A stretch of 64,000 bases of DNA from Hyphomicrobiales bacterium (GTDB lineage: Bacteria; Pseudomonadota; Alphaproteobacteria; Rhizobiales; Rhodobiaceae): assembly GCA_002869065.1 (NCBI GenBank), contig PKTR01000002.1, positions 1,364,001 through 1,428,000 on the forward strand. Reading direction: 5' to 3'. Shown one piece after another: positions 25,615 to 34,754 of this stretch. The position numbers and the translations under genes are program-made. The first letter of the stretch is position 1; the number at the start of each line of letters is the position of its first letter. Below the pieces are notes generated by a model. The model saw nothing but the letters and a program-made list of their open reading frames with translations. It did no database searches and was not told the DNA's origin.

Positions 25615-26486
25615 GCGCCGTCTCCCCTGTCGTCCGCCAACCGGATCAGACCTTCCTGGGTGACGCTTGCGACCAGCCTGCCGTCGCGGGAATAGAGCGA
25701 ACCGCGATTGAAGCCGCGCCCGCCGGACGCGTTCGGGCTGTCCTGCGCGTAGAGCAGCCATTCGTCGGCGCGGAACGGGCGGTGGAACCACATTGCGTGG
25801 TCGAGGCTGGCCAATTGCAGATCGGGATTGAACACCGAGCGGCCATGGGCGAACAGTGCAGTGTCGAGCAGCGTCATGTCGGAGGCGTAGGCCAACACGC
25901 AGTCGTGGATGTCCTGACGGTCGGGCAGGGCGCCGGTCGCGCGCACCCAGACATATTGCTGCGGGGCGAACTTCTTGCTGCTGAAATAGTGTTCGAGATT
26001 GACCGGGCGCAGCTCGATGGGGCGTTCGCGCTCCCAATAGGCGCGGACGTTTTCCGGTGCGTTGTGCAGGAATTTCTCGCGCAACTCGGCCTCGCCCGGC
26101 AGGTCTTCGGGCATCGGCACGTCGGGCATCTCGATCTGGTGCTCGAGGCCTTCCTCGACACGCTGGAAAGATGCGGACATGGAGAAAATCGCCTTGCCGT
26201 GCTGGATCGCGACGACGCGACGGGTGGCGAAACTCTTGCCGTCGCGGATGCGGTCGACGTCGTAGATGATCGGCACACTCGGATCGCCGGGGCGCATGAA
26301 ATAGCCGTGCAGGGAATGCACCGGGCGGTCGTCAACGGTGCGCCAGGCGGCGACGAGCGACTGGCCGATGACCAGGCCGCCATAGACGCGCTGCCAGCCG
26401 ACCTGCGGACTGCGGCCGCGGAACAGGTTCCGCTCCAGCGGTTCGAGATCGAGCACCGACAACAGGGTTTCGACAGCAGACGGCAT
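25611..26486 (-). CDS. tesB: Acyl-CoA thioesterase II
   Basis: 291 aa, start at ATG 26486 (MPSAVETLLSVLDLEPLE) with GAAGGTGA upstream; a GTG three codons earlier is less likely. Double hot-dog fold of TesB: LFRGRSPQVGWQRVYGGLVIGQSLVAA, HSLHGYFMRPGDP, LDHAMWFHRPFRADEWLLY, GGRGFNRGSLYSRDGRLVASVTQEGLIR. The Asp/Thr-Gln active-site network of TesB is in ASLDHAMW and SVTQEG. Hydrolyses acyl-CoAs to free acid and CoA. Divergent from the UbiH-type gene. Confidence 0.94.
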   Translation of the reverse strand: MPSAVETLLSVLDLEPLERNLFRGRSPQVGWQRVYGGLVIGQSLVAAWRTVDDRPVHSLHGYFMRPGDPSVPIIYDVDRIRDGKSFATRRVVAIQHGKAIFSMSASFQRVEEGLEHQIEMPDVPMPEDLPGEAELREKFLHNAPENVRAYWERERPIELRPVNLEHYFSSKKFAPQQYVWVRATGALPDRQDIHDCVLAYASDMTLLDTALFAHGRSVFNPDLQLASLDHAMWFHRPFRADEWLLYAQDSPNASGGRGFNRGSLYSRDGRLVASVTQEGLIRLADDRGDGA

Positions 26487-26737
26487 GAATGTCACCTTCG
26501 GGATCGGTTGCGCGGGAGGTTTCGCGGCTGCGGCATGTACCGGTCGCTACAAGTGGTAGCCGTTTGACGGGGCGCTGACCAGATGCCGTAAGGGTAGTGC
26601 AGGCTTGCGTCGGCGGGGAGACATTTTGCCCCTCGCTCTTGCCGTTGCCGGCATCCACCTGCGATAAGAAAACAACGCCGGATGCGCTGCCGTGCACGCC
26701 GGGAACGTAGCGCGGGTTCGCCCGCAGGGATCGCAGC

Positions 26738-27970
26738 ATGACCAAGAAATCGAAGCAGCCGCTCGACGTGTTCATTGCCGGCGGCGGCTATGTCGGCCTG
26801 TCGCTCGCGGTGGCGCTGAAGCAGGCGGACCCGACGCTTGCCGTCGCTGTCGCCGATGCCCGTCCGGCGGAGGCCTTTGCCAAGGACGAACGCGCCTCGG
26901 CCTTTGCGGCGGCGGCCTGCCGGATGTTCGAACAGTTCGGCATCTGGGACGAGATCGCGCCAAAGGCGCAGCCGATCGAGGACATGATCGTCACCGACAG
27001 CCGGCTGCGCGACGCGGTGCGGCCGGTGTTTCTGACGTTTTCCGGCGAGGTCGAGGACGGCGAACCGTTCGCCCACATGCTTTACAACCGCGATCTGGTC
27101 GCGGCGCTGACCAGGACGGCGAAAGCGCTCAAGGTCGAGGTCATTGCACCGGCTGCCGTTGATGATTTCACGGTCGAGGAAAGCGTTGTCACGATCCGCT
27201 TCGCCGATGGCAGCGAGCGCGAGACGCGGCTGCTGGTCGCCGCCGACGGTGTGCGCTCAAAGCTTCGCGATCTGGCCGGTATCCAGACCGTCGACTGGCA
27301 GTACGACCAGGCCGGCATTGTCACCACGGTGGCGCATGAAAAGCCGCATAACGGCCGCGCCGAGGAACATTTCCTGCCGTCCGGCCCGTTCGCGATCCTG
27401 CCGCTTCCGGGCAACCGTTCGTCGCTCGTGTGGACCGAGCGGCGGGGCGATGCGGAGCGGCTGGTGGCCGGTGACGAATTCACATTCGAGATCGAGCTCG
27501 AACGGCGCTTCGGCAAGCATCTCGGCGCGCTGAAACTCGACGGTCCGCGCCAGTGCTACCCGCTCGGGCTGAAGCTTGCGCGCGAGTTCGTGCGGCCGCG
27601 CTTCGCGCTTGCCGGGGACGCGGCTCATGGCATCCATCCGATCTCGGGGCAGGGGCTCAATCTGGGTTTGCGCGATGTGGCGGCGCTTGCCGAGGTGATC
27701 ATCGAGGCGCGCCGGCTCGGCGTCGATATCGGCTCGATGGCGGTGCTCGAGCGCTACCAGCGCTGGCGGCGGTTCGATACCTGGCAGATGGGCGTCGTTA
27801 CCGACGTGCTGAACCGGCTGTTCTCGAACGACAACGATTTCATCCGCATCGTGCGCGATATCGGTCTTGGCATCGTCGACCGCATGCCGGGACTGAAAGA
27901 CTATTTCATCGGCGAGGCGGCCGGCCTTGGCGGCGAAGTGCCGAAGCTGTTGCGCGGCGAAGCGCTTTAA
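26738..27970 (+). CDS. UbiH/UbiF/VisC/COQ6-family FAD-dependent hydroxylase
   Basis: 410-aa flavin monooxygenase of ubiquinone ring hydroxylation. Rossmann FAD motif DVFIAGGGYVGLSLAVAL near the N-terminus; LLVAADGVRSKLRDLAGI is the DG motif; RFALAGDAAHGIHPISGQGLNLGLRDVAAL is the GD motif plus the UbiH-family HPIAGQGLNLG signature. Which ring carbon it hydroxylates (ubiH, ubiF, ubiI or ubiL type) cannot be decided from sequence. Its terminator lies inside the end of the convergent chaN-like gene. Confidence 0.93.
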   Translation: MTKKSKQPLDVFIAGGGYVGLSLAVALKQADPTLAVAVADARPAEAFAKDERASAFAAAACRMFEQFGIWDEIAPKAQPIEDMIVTDSRLRDAVRPVFLTFSGEVEDGEPFAHMLYNRDLVAALTRTAKALKVEVIAPAAVDDFTVEESVVTIRFADGSERETRLLVAADGVRSKLRDLAGIQTVDWQYDQAGIVTTVAHEKPHNGRAEEHFLPSGPFAILPLPGNRSSLVWTERRGDAERLVAGDEFTFEIELERRFGKHLGALKLDGPRQCYPLGLKLAREFVRPRFALAGDAAHGIHPISGQGLNLGLRDVAALAEVIIEARRLGVDIGSMAVLERYQRWRRFDTWQMGVVTDVLNRLFSNDNDFIRIVRDIGLGIVDRMPGLKDYFIGEAAGLGGEVPKLLRGEAL

Positions 27971-27994
27971 AGGCGCAAGTTTACGATGAGATGA

Positions 27995-28018
27995 GGCCGC
28001 CTATTCGGCGGCCTTTTT
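27995..28018 (+). terminator. Rho-independent terminator of the UbiH-type gene, overlapping the chaN-like stop
   Basis: GGCCGCC, TATTC, GGCGGCC, then five T residues. The right arm encodes the last Ala-Ala-Glu codons of the minus-strand gene that ends at 28001, so one sequence serves as terminator and coding DNA. Confidence 0.88.
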
Positions 28019-29032
28019 CTCTTTCATCTTCTTCATGCGCTTTTCGAAGTGGGCGCGCAGTTCGGCGCAGTGGTCCTTGATGACGGCGCGCGGCGTGATC
28101 CAGACATAGTCGTAGACCGGCTTGCCGCTGGCGCTTTGCGGCAGGTAGTCGGTGAACGCCGTTTCCTCGGGATCGGCTTCGACGAAGGCGACCCGAACAA
28201 CCTTCAGCTCAGGCGCGCGCTCGGCGAGATACCAGGGCACGGCCCAGTCGCCACGGATATGGCCGTTGCCGGCGATCAGCACGGCGCTGCCTTCCTTTTT
28301 TACCGCCTCGATCACCACATCGGCGAGCTGGGCGTCGCGGCCGCGCTGGACGCCGAGCATCGGACGCAGGCCGGCCTTCGGCACCATGCCGCAATGGGAC
28401 TCTTCAAGGACAGTCAGCAGGGCGTCCTCGCGCTCGGCGCCGAGGGGGATCTCAAGGCCTGAGATGGTGCGGAAATCCGCCGGCAGGGCCTCCAGGCCTT
28501 CCTTGCCGATGCGGCGCTGATCGTCCTTCGACAGATCGCCGGCGTAGACCGGCAGGTCATGGCCAATGAAGCTGGCCGCGATCGGCTGATAGATCTTCCA
28601 ATCGGGCCAGCCGCGCTCGGTCCAGGTGACGGCCGGGCCGAAGCCCTCGGCGCTGCGGTCGTCGCTGGCGAGATAGGCGTTCATTGCCTTGCGTTCCGCC
28701 TCCGTCACCATTTCGAGCACCACGCCCGGCTTGCGCCCGGCCTCGGCAAGGCGGTCGATCATTGTGGCCTGCAGGCGGTGGTGGTCCGGGTTGTCGTGGT
28801 GTTCGCCGAGCATCACGACGTCGGCCCCGGTCGCCGCCGCGGTCAGGGCGTCGATGTCGACCTTCTCGCCCGAGCCGACGGACCAGATCGTTCCGACCAG
28901 CGGATGGTCGCGGAAATGCTCCGAGGCGAAAGGTCCTCCCAATTGCTCATCGGCACCAAGAGCCGGCGCGGCGGAGATCGCGACAAGACCGGCGGCGGCG
29001 AGAAGGAGGGAGCGGACGGGATGAACGGTCAT
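28001..29032 (-). CDS. ChaN-like haem-binding/iron-regulated protein
   Basis: 343 aa with a signal peptide (MTVHPVRSLLLAAAGLVAISAAPALG). The mature part matches the ChaN (DUF399) family: ADVVMLGEHHDNPDHHRLQ, GVVLEMVTEAERKAM, GNGHIRGDWAVPWYLAERAPEL. The GEHHDNPDHH motif contains His residues of the kind involved in haem binding. Campylobacter ChaN binds cofacial haems and is iron-regulated; iron linkage here is inference. It has a Lys-rich C-terminus (KRMKKMKEKKAAE). Confidence 0.88.
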   Translation of the reverse strand: MTVHPVRSLLLAAAGLVAISAAPALGADEQLGGPFASEHFRDHPLVGTIWSVGSGEKVDIDALTAAATGADVVMLGEHHDNPDHHRLQATMIDRLAEAGRKPGVVLEMVTEAERKAMNAYLASDDRSAEGFGPAVTWTERGWPDWKIYQPIAASFIGHDLPVYAGDLSKDDQRRIGKEGLEALPADFRTISGLEIPLGAEREDALLTVLEESHCGMVPKAGLRPMLGVQRGRDAQLADVVIEAVKKEGSAVLIAGNGHIRGDWAVPWYLAERAPELKVVRVAFVEADPEETAFTDYLPQSASGKPVYDYVWITPRAVIKDHCAELRAHFEKRMKKMKEKKAAE

Positions 29033-29386
29033 GGCGTGGCGAACTTCCGGCTGTTGGACGTTGGCGTCGATCGAGGTGCCGGTCGGAGGCCCGATCTGGC
29101 ACGGTGTCCTTCTAGATAGGGTCGGCGCGGGGATTTGCTATCTGCGATGTCCCGTTCGCGACCGCCCTTTCTTCATCGCACAAGGCGCCCCCTCTTCTTC
29201 GCACAAGGCGGCCCCTCTTCTTCGCACAAGGCGGCCCCTCTTCTTCGCACAAGGCGGCCCCTCTTCTTCGCACAAGGCGGCAAGACGTGACCCCGGTCAC
29301 AATGCCGCGTTGCGTCGAGCGCTAGGAATTTCGGTGCGGTCTGCCCGGCGGGCGGAGCAGGCCGGCTGCAAAATGGAGTGAGCGCG
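29033..29386. other. Divergent intergenic region containing a minisatellite
   Basis: The gap between the chaN-like gene and a small secreted-protein gene holds no supported gene. Its notable content is the 23-bp tandem repeat at 29177-29281. Open frames running through the repeat have no RBS and are low-complexity. Confidence 0.6.
29177..29281. repeat. 23-bp tandem repeat, about 4.6 copies
   Basis: Unit starting CGCACAAGGCGGCCCC and ending TCTTCTT. Copies start at 29177 (one variant base), 29200, 29223 and 29246, with a partial copy at 29269. The near-identity of copies indicates recent slippage or homogenisation. The period is not a multiple of three. Confidence 0.92.
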
Positions 29387-29680
29387 GTGGCCGACAGCGG
29401 AAAGACCAAGAGCGAAAGCCTCATCATCACGGCTGTAGTGGCGGTTGCCCTCGTGGCTGGATTCGCGGCCTTGTCGATGCCTGCCCATGCAGCCGGCAAG
29501 CTTGGCCTCTCCTTTGCCCGGACCGGGCTCGGCTCGACCGGGCTGCCGGTTCTCGTCGACAGCGATTACGACGCCCATCGCAAGCGGCTTTGTCGACCGT
29601 ACAAGCTCAATCGCTGGAATCGGCTCACCGGCAAAATGGAGCGTGTGGTGCGCCGCCGCTGCTATTGGGAGATCCGCTGA
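29387..29680 (+). CDS. Small secreted protein of unknown function
   Basis: 97 aa from GTG 29387 (GGAG about nine bases upstream; GTG 29378 in frame is also possible). Lys/Ser-rich N-terminus, then a hydrophobic export segment (LIITAVVAVALVAGFAALSM) ending in a signal-peptidase site like AHAAG. The mature region is short and basic, with two Cys (KRLCRPYKLNRW and RRRCYWEIR) that could pair in the periplasm. No family recognised. Confidence 0.55.
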   Translation: MADSGKTKSESLIITAVVAVALVAGFAALSMPAHAAGKLGLSFARTGLGSTGLPVLVDSDYDAHRKRLCRPYKLNRWNRLTGKMERVVRRRCYWEIR

Positions 29681-29955
29681 CAGCGCTCAAAACGACGTTT
29701 CGGCGAATTGCCGAAAACAAATTTTCGAAAATCGAAAAAACGAATCTGCGGTTGGATCGGGCCGAAATCGCCTCCTGCAAATGCCCGTAAATGGCAGGAT
29801 TCCGCTGCGTCGCAGCAAATTTAAGGTGTTTTGTTCGCACCTGCCAAAAAATCAGACAATCAATCGCATTGGCGTTTTTTTGTACATTTTTGTCGTTCCC
29901 CCCCTCGAAATTCAGTGGGTGACATGGTTTAGTTCCGCAAAAAGGGGAACAGCTT
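29681..29955 (+). promoter_or_regulatory. AT-rich leader region of the potA-like operon
   Basis: No gene. Clearly AT-richer than the flanks. It contains the perfect 12-bp palindrome ATTTTCGAAAAT (29721-29732), a T-run preceded by CGCATTGGCG (about 29866-29881), and a small hairpin whose 3' arm overlaps the potA Shine-Dalgarno (GTTCC at 29932-29936 with GGAAC at 29946-29950). Promoter boxes could not be assigned with confidence. Confidence 0.45.
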
Positions 29956-31056
29956 ATGTCCAAAAGCCGTGGCGCAAGCGTACGCTTCGACCAGGTACAG
30001 AAGAGCTATGACGGTGAGATTCTGGTCGTCAAAGATCTCAATCTCGATATCGCCAGAGGCGAATTCCTGACCCTTCTGGGGCCTTCGGGGTCAGGCAAAA
30101 CCACCAGCCTGATGATGCTGGCCGGTTTCGAGCCGGCGACGCATGGTGAGATTTTTCTCGACGACCATCCGATCAACAACGTGCCGCCGCACAAGCGGGG
30201 AATCGGCATGGTGTTCCAGAACTACGCGCTGTTTCCGCACATGACGGTGGCGGAAAACCTCGCTTTCCCGCTTCAGGTGCGCGGGATGGGCAAGGCCGAG
30301 ACCGAGGAAAAGGTCAAGCGGGCGCTGGAAATGGTCGAATTGCCGGAATTTGGCGGACGCCGGCCGGCGCAGCTTTCGGGCGGCCAGCAGCAACGCGTCG
30401 CGGTGGCGCGCGCGCTGGTTTTCGAGCCGGAGCTGGTGTTGATGGACGAGCCGCTCGGCGCTCTCGACAAGCAGCTGCGCGAGCAGATGCAGTACGAGAT
30501 CAAGCACATCCACGAAAACCTCGGCGTCACGGTGGTCTATGTCACGCACGATCAGTCGGAAGCGCTGACCATGTCGGACCGGATCGCCGTGTTCAATGAC
30601 GGTGTCATCCAGCAGCTTTCGACGCCGGATTCGCTCTACGAGAAGCCGGAAAACTCGTTCGTTGCTCAGTTCATCGGCGAAAACAACCGGCTGCACGGCA
30701 TCATCCGCGAGACCGAAGGCGAGTTCTGCACCGTCGAACTCGACAACGGTCACAAGGTTACGGCCGCCAAGGTCGTGGAAGGCGGCGCCGGGACCGATAC
30801 CAGCCTGTCGATCAGGCCCGAGCGCATCGAACTTGATCCGCCGGAGGGCTCGATGCCCGTGACCGTTCCCGGACGCATCGAGGAACTGATCTATCACGGC
30901 GACCATATCCGCGTTCGCATGAACGTCGCCGGCATGAACGACTTTGTCGTCAAGGTCCGCAATCGGGCGGGCCGGCAGTATCTTGCTGCCGGTCAGGAAA
31001 CGCTCGTCGGCTGGAACCCGGAAGACTGCCGGGCACTCGACCAGCTGCGGGTCTGA
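29956..31056 (+). CDS. PotA-like ABC transporter ATPase
   Basis: 366 aa. Nucleotide-binding domain 1-235: Walker A GPSGSGKTT, Q-loop MVFQNYALFPHMTV, signature LSGGQQQRVAVARAL, Walker B LVLMDEPLGALD, switch His VTHDQSEA. The C-terminal TOBE domain (residues 270-360) is as in PotA and CUT1/spermidine-type ATPases. Energises the importer formed with the next three genes. First gene of a five-gene operon ending in creatinase, which points to a guanidino substrate rather than polyamine. Confidence 0.95.
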   Translation: MSKSRGASVRFDQVQKSYDGEILVVKDLNLDIARGEFLTLLGPSGSGKTTSLMMLAGFEPATHGEIFLDDHPINNVPPHKRGIGMVFQNYALFPHMTVAENLAFPLQVRGMGKAETEEKVKRALEMVELPEFGGRRPAQLSGGQQQRVAVARALVFEPELVLMDEPLGALDKQLREQMQYEIKHIHENLGVTVVYVTHDQSEALTMSDRIAVFNDGVIQQLSTPDSLYEKPENSFVAQFIGENNRLHGIIRETEGEFCTVELDNGHKVTAAKVVEGGAGTDTSLSIRPERIELDPPEGSMPVTVPGRIEELIYHGDHIRVRMNVAGMNDFVVKVRNRAGRQYLAAGQETLVGWNPEDCRALDQLRV

Positions 31057-31159
31057 CCACTGCCGTCGGGACGGAGCGGCTCCGGCTTCCCGTCCTGGCG
31101 TACTCCAAGCGGCCGCAAGTGCCGCGAAACCAATCATGGAACCAAACAGAGGGACCAAC

Positions 31160-32248
31160 ATGAAGATGAAAACACTGCTGACGTCGACCATTCTCGGAGC
31201 CAGCCTGGCGTTTGCGAGCATCGCCAACGCCGGTGAGATCACGGTCGTGTCGTGGGGTGGCGCCTATACCAAGAGCCAGGTCGAAGCCTATCAGAAGCCG
31301 TGGGAAGCCAAGACCGGCAACAAGGTCAACTCGGTCGACTCCGACAACCCGGCGACGCCGATCAAGGCCCAGGTCGAGGCCGGCAATGTCTCCATCGACG
31401 TGGCTGACGTCGAATATTCCGACGCCGTGCGCTTCTGCGACGAAGGCCTGCTTGAGCCGATCGACGCGGCCATGCTGCCGGCCGCTCCGGATGGCACGCC
31501 GGCAACCGAAGACTTCATCAAAGGCGCTCTGACCGATTGCGCGGTGGCCAACATCGTGTGGTCGACCGTCTACGCCTATGACGCTTCGAAGTTCGCCGAT
31601 GGCGGCCCGAAGACCATGGCCGACTTCTTCGACACCAAGAAGTTCCCGGGCAAGCGCGGCCTGCGCAAGGCGGCCAAGGCCAATCTCGAAATGGCTCTGA
31701 TCGCCGACGGCGTTGCGCCGGGCGATGTCTATGCCATGCTCGAGACCGACGAAGGCGTCAAGCGCGCCTTTGCCAAGCTCGACACCATCAAGGGTGATGT
31801 CGTGTGGTGGGAAGCCGGCGCCCAGCCGCCGCAGCTGCTCGCCGACGGCGAAGTGGTCATGACCACCGCCTATAACGGCCGTATCTTCAACGCCGCCATC
31901 GGCGAGAACAAGCCGTTTGAAATCGTCTGGGACGGCCAGATCCTCGACTTTGACCTGTTCGTGGTGCCGAAGGGCGCGCCGAACAAGGACCTGGCGATGG
32001 ACTTCATCAAGTTCTCGACCGACACCCAGCGTCTCGCCGATCAGGCGAGCTGGATCTCCTACGGCCCGGCCCGCAAGTCGTCCGGCGCCCTCGTCGGCAA
32101 GTACCAGGACGGCAAGACGGACATGGCTCCGCACATGCCGACGGCCGAGGCCAACATGAAGACGGCCCTGGTCAACAACTTCGAGTTCTGGGCCGATCGC
32201 GACACGGAACTGAGCGAGCGCTTCAACGCGTGGCTCGCGGCCAACTAA
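31160..32248 (+). CDS. PotD-like periplasmic substrate-binding protein
   Basis: 362 aa from ATG 31160, signal peptide MKMKTLLTSTILGASLAFASIANA. PotD/SBP type 1 landmarks: EITVVSWGGAYTKSQVEAYQ, DVADVEYSDAVRFCDEGLLEPID, KGDVVWWEAGAQPPQLLADGEVVMTTAYNGR, SWISYGPARKSS. Acidic residues in the binding cleft would suit a cationic ligand. The strong hairpin right after its stop (32265-32290) probably protects its mRNA, giving more binding protein than permease. Confidence 0.93.
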   Translation: MKMKTLLTSTILGASLAFASIANAGEITVVSWGGAYTKSQVEAYQKPWEAKTGNKVNSVDSDNPATPIKAQVEAGNVSIDVADVEYSDAVRFCDEGLLEPIDAAMLPAAPDGTPATEDFIKGALTDCAVANIVWSTVYAYDASKFADGGPKTMADFFDTKKFPGKRGLRKAAKANLEMALIADGVAPGDVYAMLETDEGVKRAFAKLDTIKGDVVWWEAGAQPPQLLADGEVVMTTAYNGRIFNAAIGENKPFEIVWDGQILDFDLFVVPKGAPNKDLAMDFIKFSTDTQRLADQASWISYGPARKSSGALVGKYQDGKTDMAPHMPTAEANMKTALVNNFEFWADRDTELSERFNAWLAAN

Positions 32249-32264
32249 GGCCTGATGATATGCC

Positions 32265-32290
32265 GCCGGGGCGGTTTTCGCCGCCCCGGC
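32265..32290 (+). other. Strong intercistronic hairpin after the PotD-like gene
   Basis: GCCGGGGCGG, TTTTCG, CCGCCCCGGC: a perfect 10-bp stem 16 bp after the stop, with no T-run downstream. It is placed to stabilise the upstream message or cause partial termination. Confidence 0.8.
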
Positions 32291-32383
32291 ACCTCTCTTT
32301 CTGCGTCCCCGGCGACGCGCGACGACTTTCGACCGCAGCGTTGCACCGGGACACCCAACGGCATATGGACCGGCGAGTTTTTA

Positions 32384-33673
32384 ATGGCTGATCAGGCACT
32401 CTCTCAGGGCGCGTTGCAGGAGAATGGCGCCGGCGACACGGTTCTTCGCGCGGCCGACGGCACGCCGCTGAAGACCGCACTCGCCCGTTCGACCAAGCGG
32501 GCGCGCCGCCGGGCTTTCCTGCTGGTCCTGCCGCTGCTGCTTTTCGTGCTCATCACCTTCGCGTTCCCGATCGCGCAGATGCTCTATCGCAGCGTCAACA
32601 ATCCGGCCTTTTCGGCCAACATGCCGAATGTGGTCGCCTTTTTTCAGGAAAACGATGCGTCGGGCGTTCCCGGTGAGGCGGGGTTCGCGGCCCTGCAGAA
32701 GGACCTCGTGCTCGGCCGAGAAAACAAGACAATCGGTCTCGTCGGCACGCGCATCAACTACGATATGTCGGGCACGCGCAGCCTGTTCACCTCTTCGGCG
32801 CGCAAGGCCAAGAGACTTGAGCCGCCCTATAAGGAAGCGCTCATCGGTATGGACGAGAAGTGGGGCTCCGAAGAGCTGTGGAACGTCATGCGGCGTGCTT
32901 CCTCGGCCCATACGCTCGGTTTCTATCTTGCCGCGCTCGATATGAAATACGATCCCGCCGGCAATATCGTCAGGGCGCCGGAGGAACGGCGCATCTATGT
33001 GCAGCTTTTCACGCGCACACTGTTCCTGTCGGCGCTGATCAGTCTGATCTGTTTCATTCTCGCCTTTCCGATCGCCCATCTGCTGGCGATCCTGCCGCTG
33101 CGCTATTCCAATCTTTTGATGATCTTCGTGCTGCTGCCGTTCTGGACGTCGCTTCTGGTGCGCACGACCTCGTGGATGGTGCTTTTGCAGAGCCAGGGTG
33201 TGTTCAATGACCTGCTGGTGTTTGTGGGGATTGTCGGCGACGATAACCGTATCCAGCTGATGTACAATCAGGCGGGCACGATCATTGCGATGAGCCATAT
33301 CCTGCTGCCGTTCATGGTCCTGCCGCTCTATTCGGTGATGAAGACCATCTCGCCGACCTATGTGCGGGCGGCGAAGTCGCTCGGGGCGACGCCGTGGACC
33401 GCGTTCTGGCGGATCTATTTCCCGCAGACGGTGCCGGGCATCGGCGCCGGCGTGCTTCTCGTCTTCATCCTGGCCGTCGGCTACTACATCACGCCGGCTC
33501 TCGTCGGCGGTTCGTCCGGTCAGCTCATTTCGAACCTGATCGCCTTCCACATGCAGAAGTCGCTGAACTGGTCGCTGGCGGCCGCGCTCGGCGCGCTGCT
33601 GCTGCTTGGCGTGATCCTGCTCTATTGGCTGTACGACCGGCTGATCGGCATCGACAACATGAAACTCGGGTGA
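32384..33673 (+). CDS. PotB-like ABC transporter permease
   Basis: 429 aa from ATG 32384. TM1 at about 43-65 (AFLLVLPLLLFVLITFAFPIAQM), then a periplasmic insert of about 150 residues, larger than in E. coli PotB but usual for this subgroup. The core TM domain follows (TLFLSALISLICFILAFPIAHLLAIL) with the EAA-like coupling motif AAKSLGATPWTAFWRIYFPQT. Pairs with the next permease. Confidence 0.93.
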   Translation: MADQALSQGALQENGAGDTVLRAADGTPLKTALARSTKRARRRAFLLVLPLLLFVLITFAFPIAQMLYRSVNNPAFSANMPNVVAFFQENDASGVPGEAGFAALQKDLVLGRENKTIGLVGTRINYDMSGTRSLFTSSARKAKRLEPPYKEALIGMDEKWGSEELWNVMRRASSAHTLGFYLAALDMKYDPAGNIVRAPEERRIYVQLFTRTLFLSALISLICFILAFPIAHLLAILPLRYSNLLMIFVLLPFWTSLLVRTTSWMVLLQSQGVFNDLLVFVGIVGDDNRIQLMYNQAGTIIAMSHILLPFMVLPLYSVMKTISPTYVRAAKSLGATPWTAFWRIYFPQTVPGIGAGVLLVFILAVGYYITPALVGGSSGQLISNLIAFHMQKSLNWSLAAALGALLLLGVILLYWLYDRLIGIDNMKLG

Positions 33674-33683
33674 GGTGCTGACC

Positions 33684-34598
33684 GTGCTGAAACTGCCGCC
33701 ATATGCATCGCGTCTCGAACGGATCTGGCATTACACCTATCTGACGATCTGCGGGCTGATCTTCCTGTTCCTGATCTCGCCGATCCTGATCGTCATGCCG
33801 CTGTCGTTCAACGCCGAGCCGTATTTCACGTTCACCAAGGAGATGCTGAGCTTCGACCCCGAAGGCTATTCGCTGCGCTGGTACGACCGCATCTTGACCT
33901 TCGGCATGTCGAACCCGGAAGCGGCGCGCGATGCGTCGTGGTGGAGCGATGCCTGGAACAACGCCCAGTGGCTGCACGCGGCGAAGAACTCGATCATCAT
34001 CGGTGTCGCCTCGACGCTGCTTGCGACCGTGCTGGGTACGGTCGCGGCGCTCGGCCTGTCGCGGCCGGAAATGCCGTTCCGCCGCAGCATCATGGCGCTG
34101 CTGATTTCGCCGATGATCGTGCCGCTGATCATCACCGCGACCGGCCTGTTCTTCTTCTATTCGGCGACCGGTCTGGCGCATACCTATGTCGGCATCATCA
34201 TGGCGCATGCGACGCTCGGCATCCCGTTCGTCATCATCACGGTGACGGCGACGCTGGTCGGCTTCGATCATTCGCTGACGCGGGCGGCCTCCAATCTCGG
34301 CGCCGATCCGGTGACCGTGTTCCGCAGGATCATTCTGCCGCTCATCCTGCCGGGCGTCATTTCCGGCGCGCTGTTTGCCTTCGTCACCTCGTTCGACGAA
34401 GTCGTCGTCGTGCTGTTCGTCGCCGCTTTCGACCAGCAGACCATTCCGCGGCAGATGTGGAACGGCATTCGCGAGCAGATCTCGCCGACCATTCTCGCGG
34501 TCGCGACGATCCTGGTGCTGTTCTCGATCGTGCTTCTGGCGACCGTCGAATTGCTGCGGCGCCGTTCGGAACGGCTGCGCGGCCTCTCGCCGGGTTGA
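33684..34598 (+). CDS. PotC-like ABC transporter permease
   Basis: 304 aa from GTG 33684 (GGTGAGG eight bases upstream; GTG 33675 also in frame). Six TM segments; coupling motif AASNLGADPVTVFRRIILPL near residue 210. C-terminal end is basic (RRRSERLRGLSPG). Completes the importer. Confidence 0.93.
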   Translation: MLKLPPYASRLERIWHYTYLTICGLIFLFLISPILIVMPLSFNAEPYFTFTKEMLSFDPEGYSLRWYDRILTFGMSNPEAARDASWWSDAWNNAQWLHAAKNSIIIGVASTLLATVLGTVAALGLSRPEMPFRRSIMALLISPMIVPLIITATGLFFFYSATGLAHTYVGIIMAHATLGIPFVIITVTATLVGFDHSLTRAASNLGADPVTVFRRIILPLILPGVISGALFAFVTSFDEVVVVLFVAAFDQQTIPRQMWNGIREQISPTILAVATILVLFSIVLLATVELLRRRSERLRGLSPG

Positions 34599-34754
34599 TC
34601 CGGCAAGGTTTCGGTTTTCCGCGGACCCGCAGCGCGCGTTTTGCCGATGCGGGCCGCCCCAACAAACGATGAAAAACAGGTCTCGGACCGCCGGGGCGTC
34701 GGGCGAGCTTTTGCCCGGCGGCCGGTCGGCGAGCGCAAATGGGAGCGAACGGCG

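Noticed and set aside
29177-29281. Tandem repeat considered as a short CRISPR array
   Set aside because: Units are directly adjacent with no unique spacers.
29112-29300. 62-codon minus-strand frame through the 23-bp tandem repeat
   Set aside because: The repeat period is not a multiple of three, the product is low-complexity and there is no RBS.
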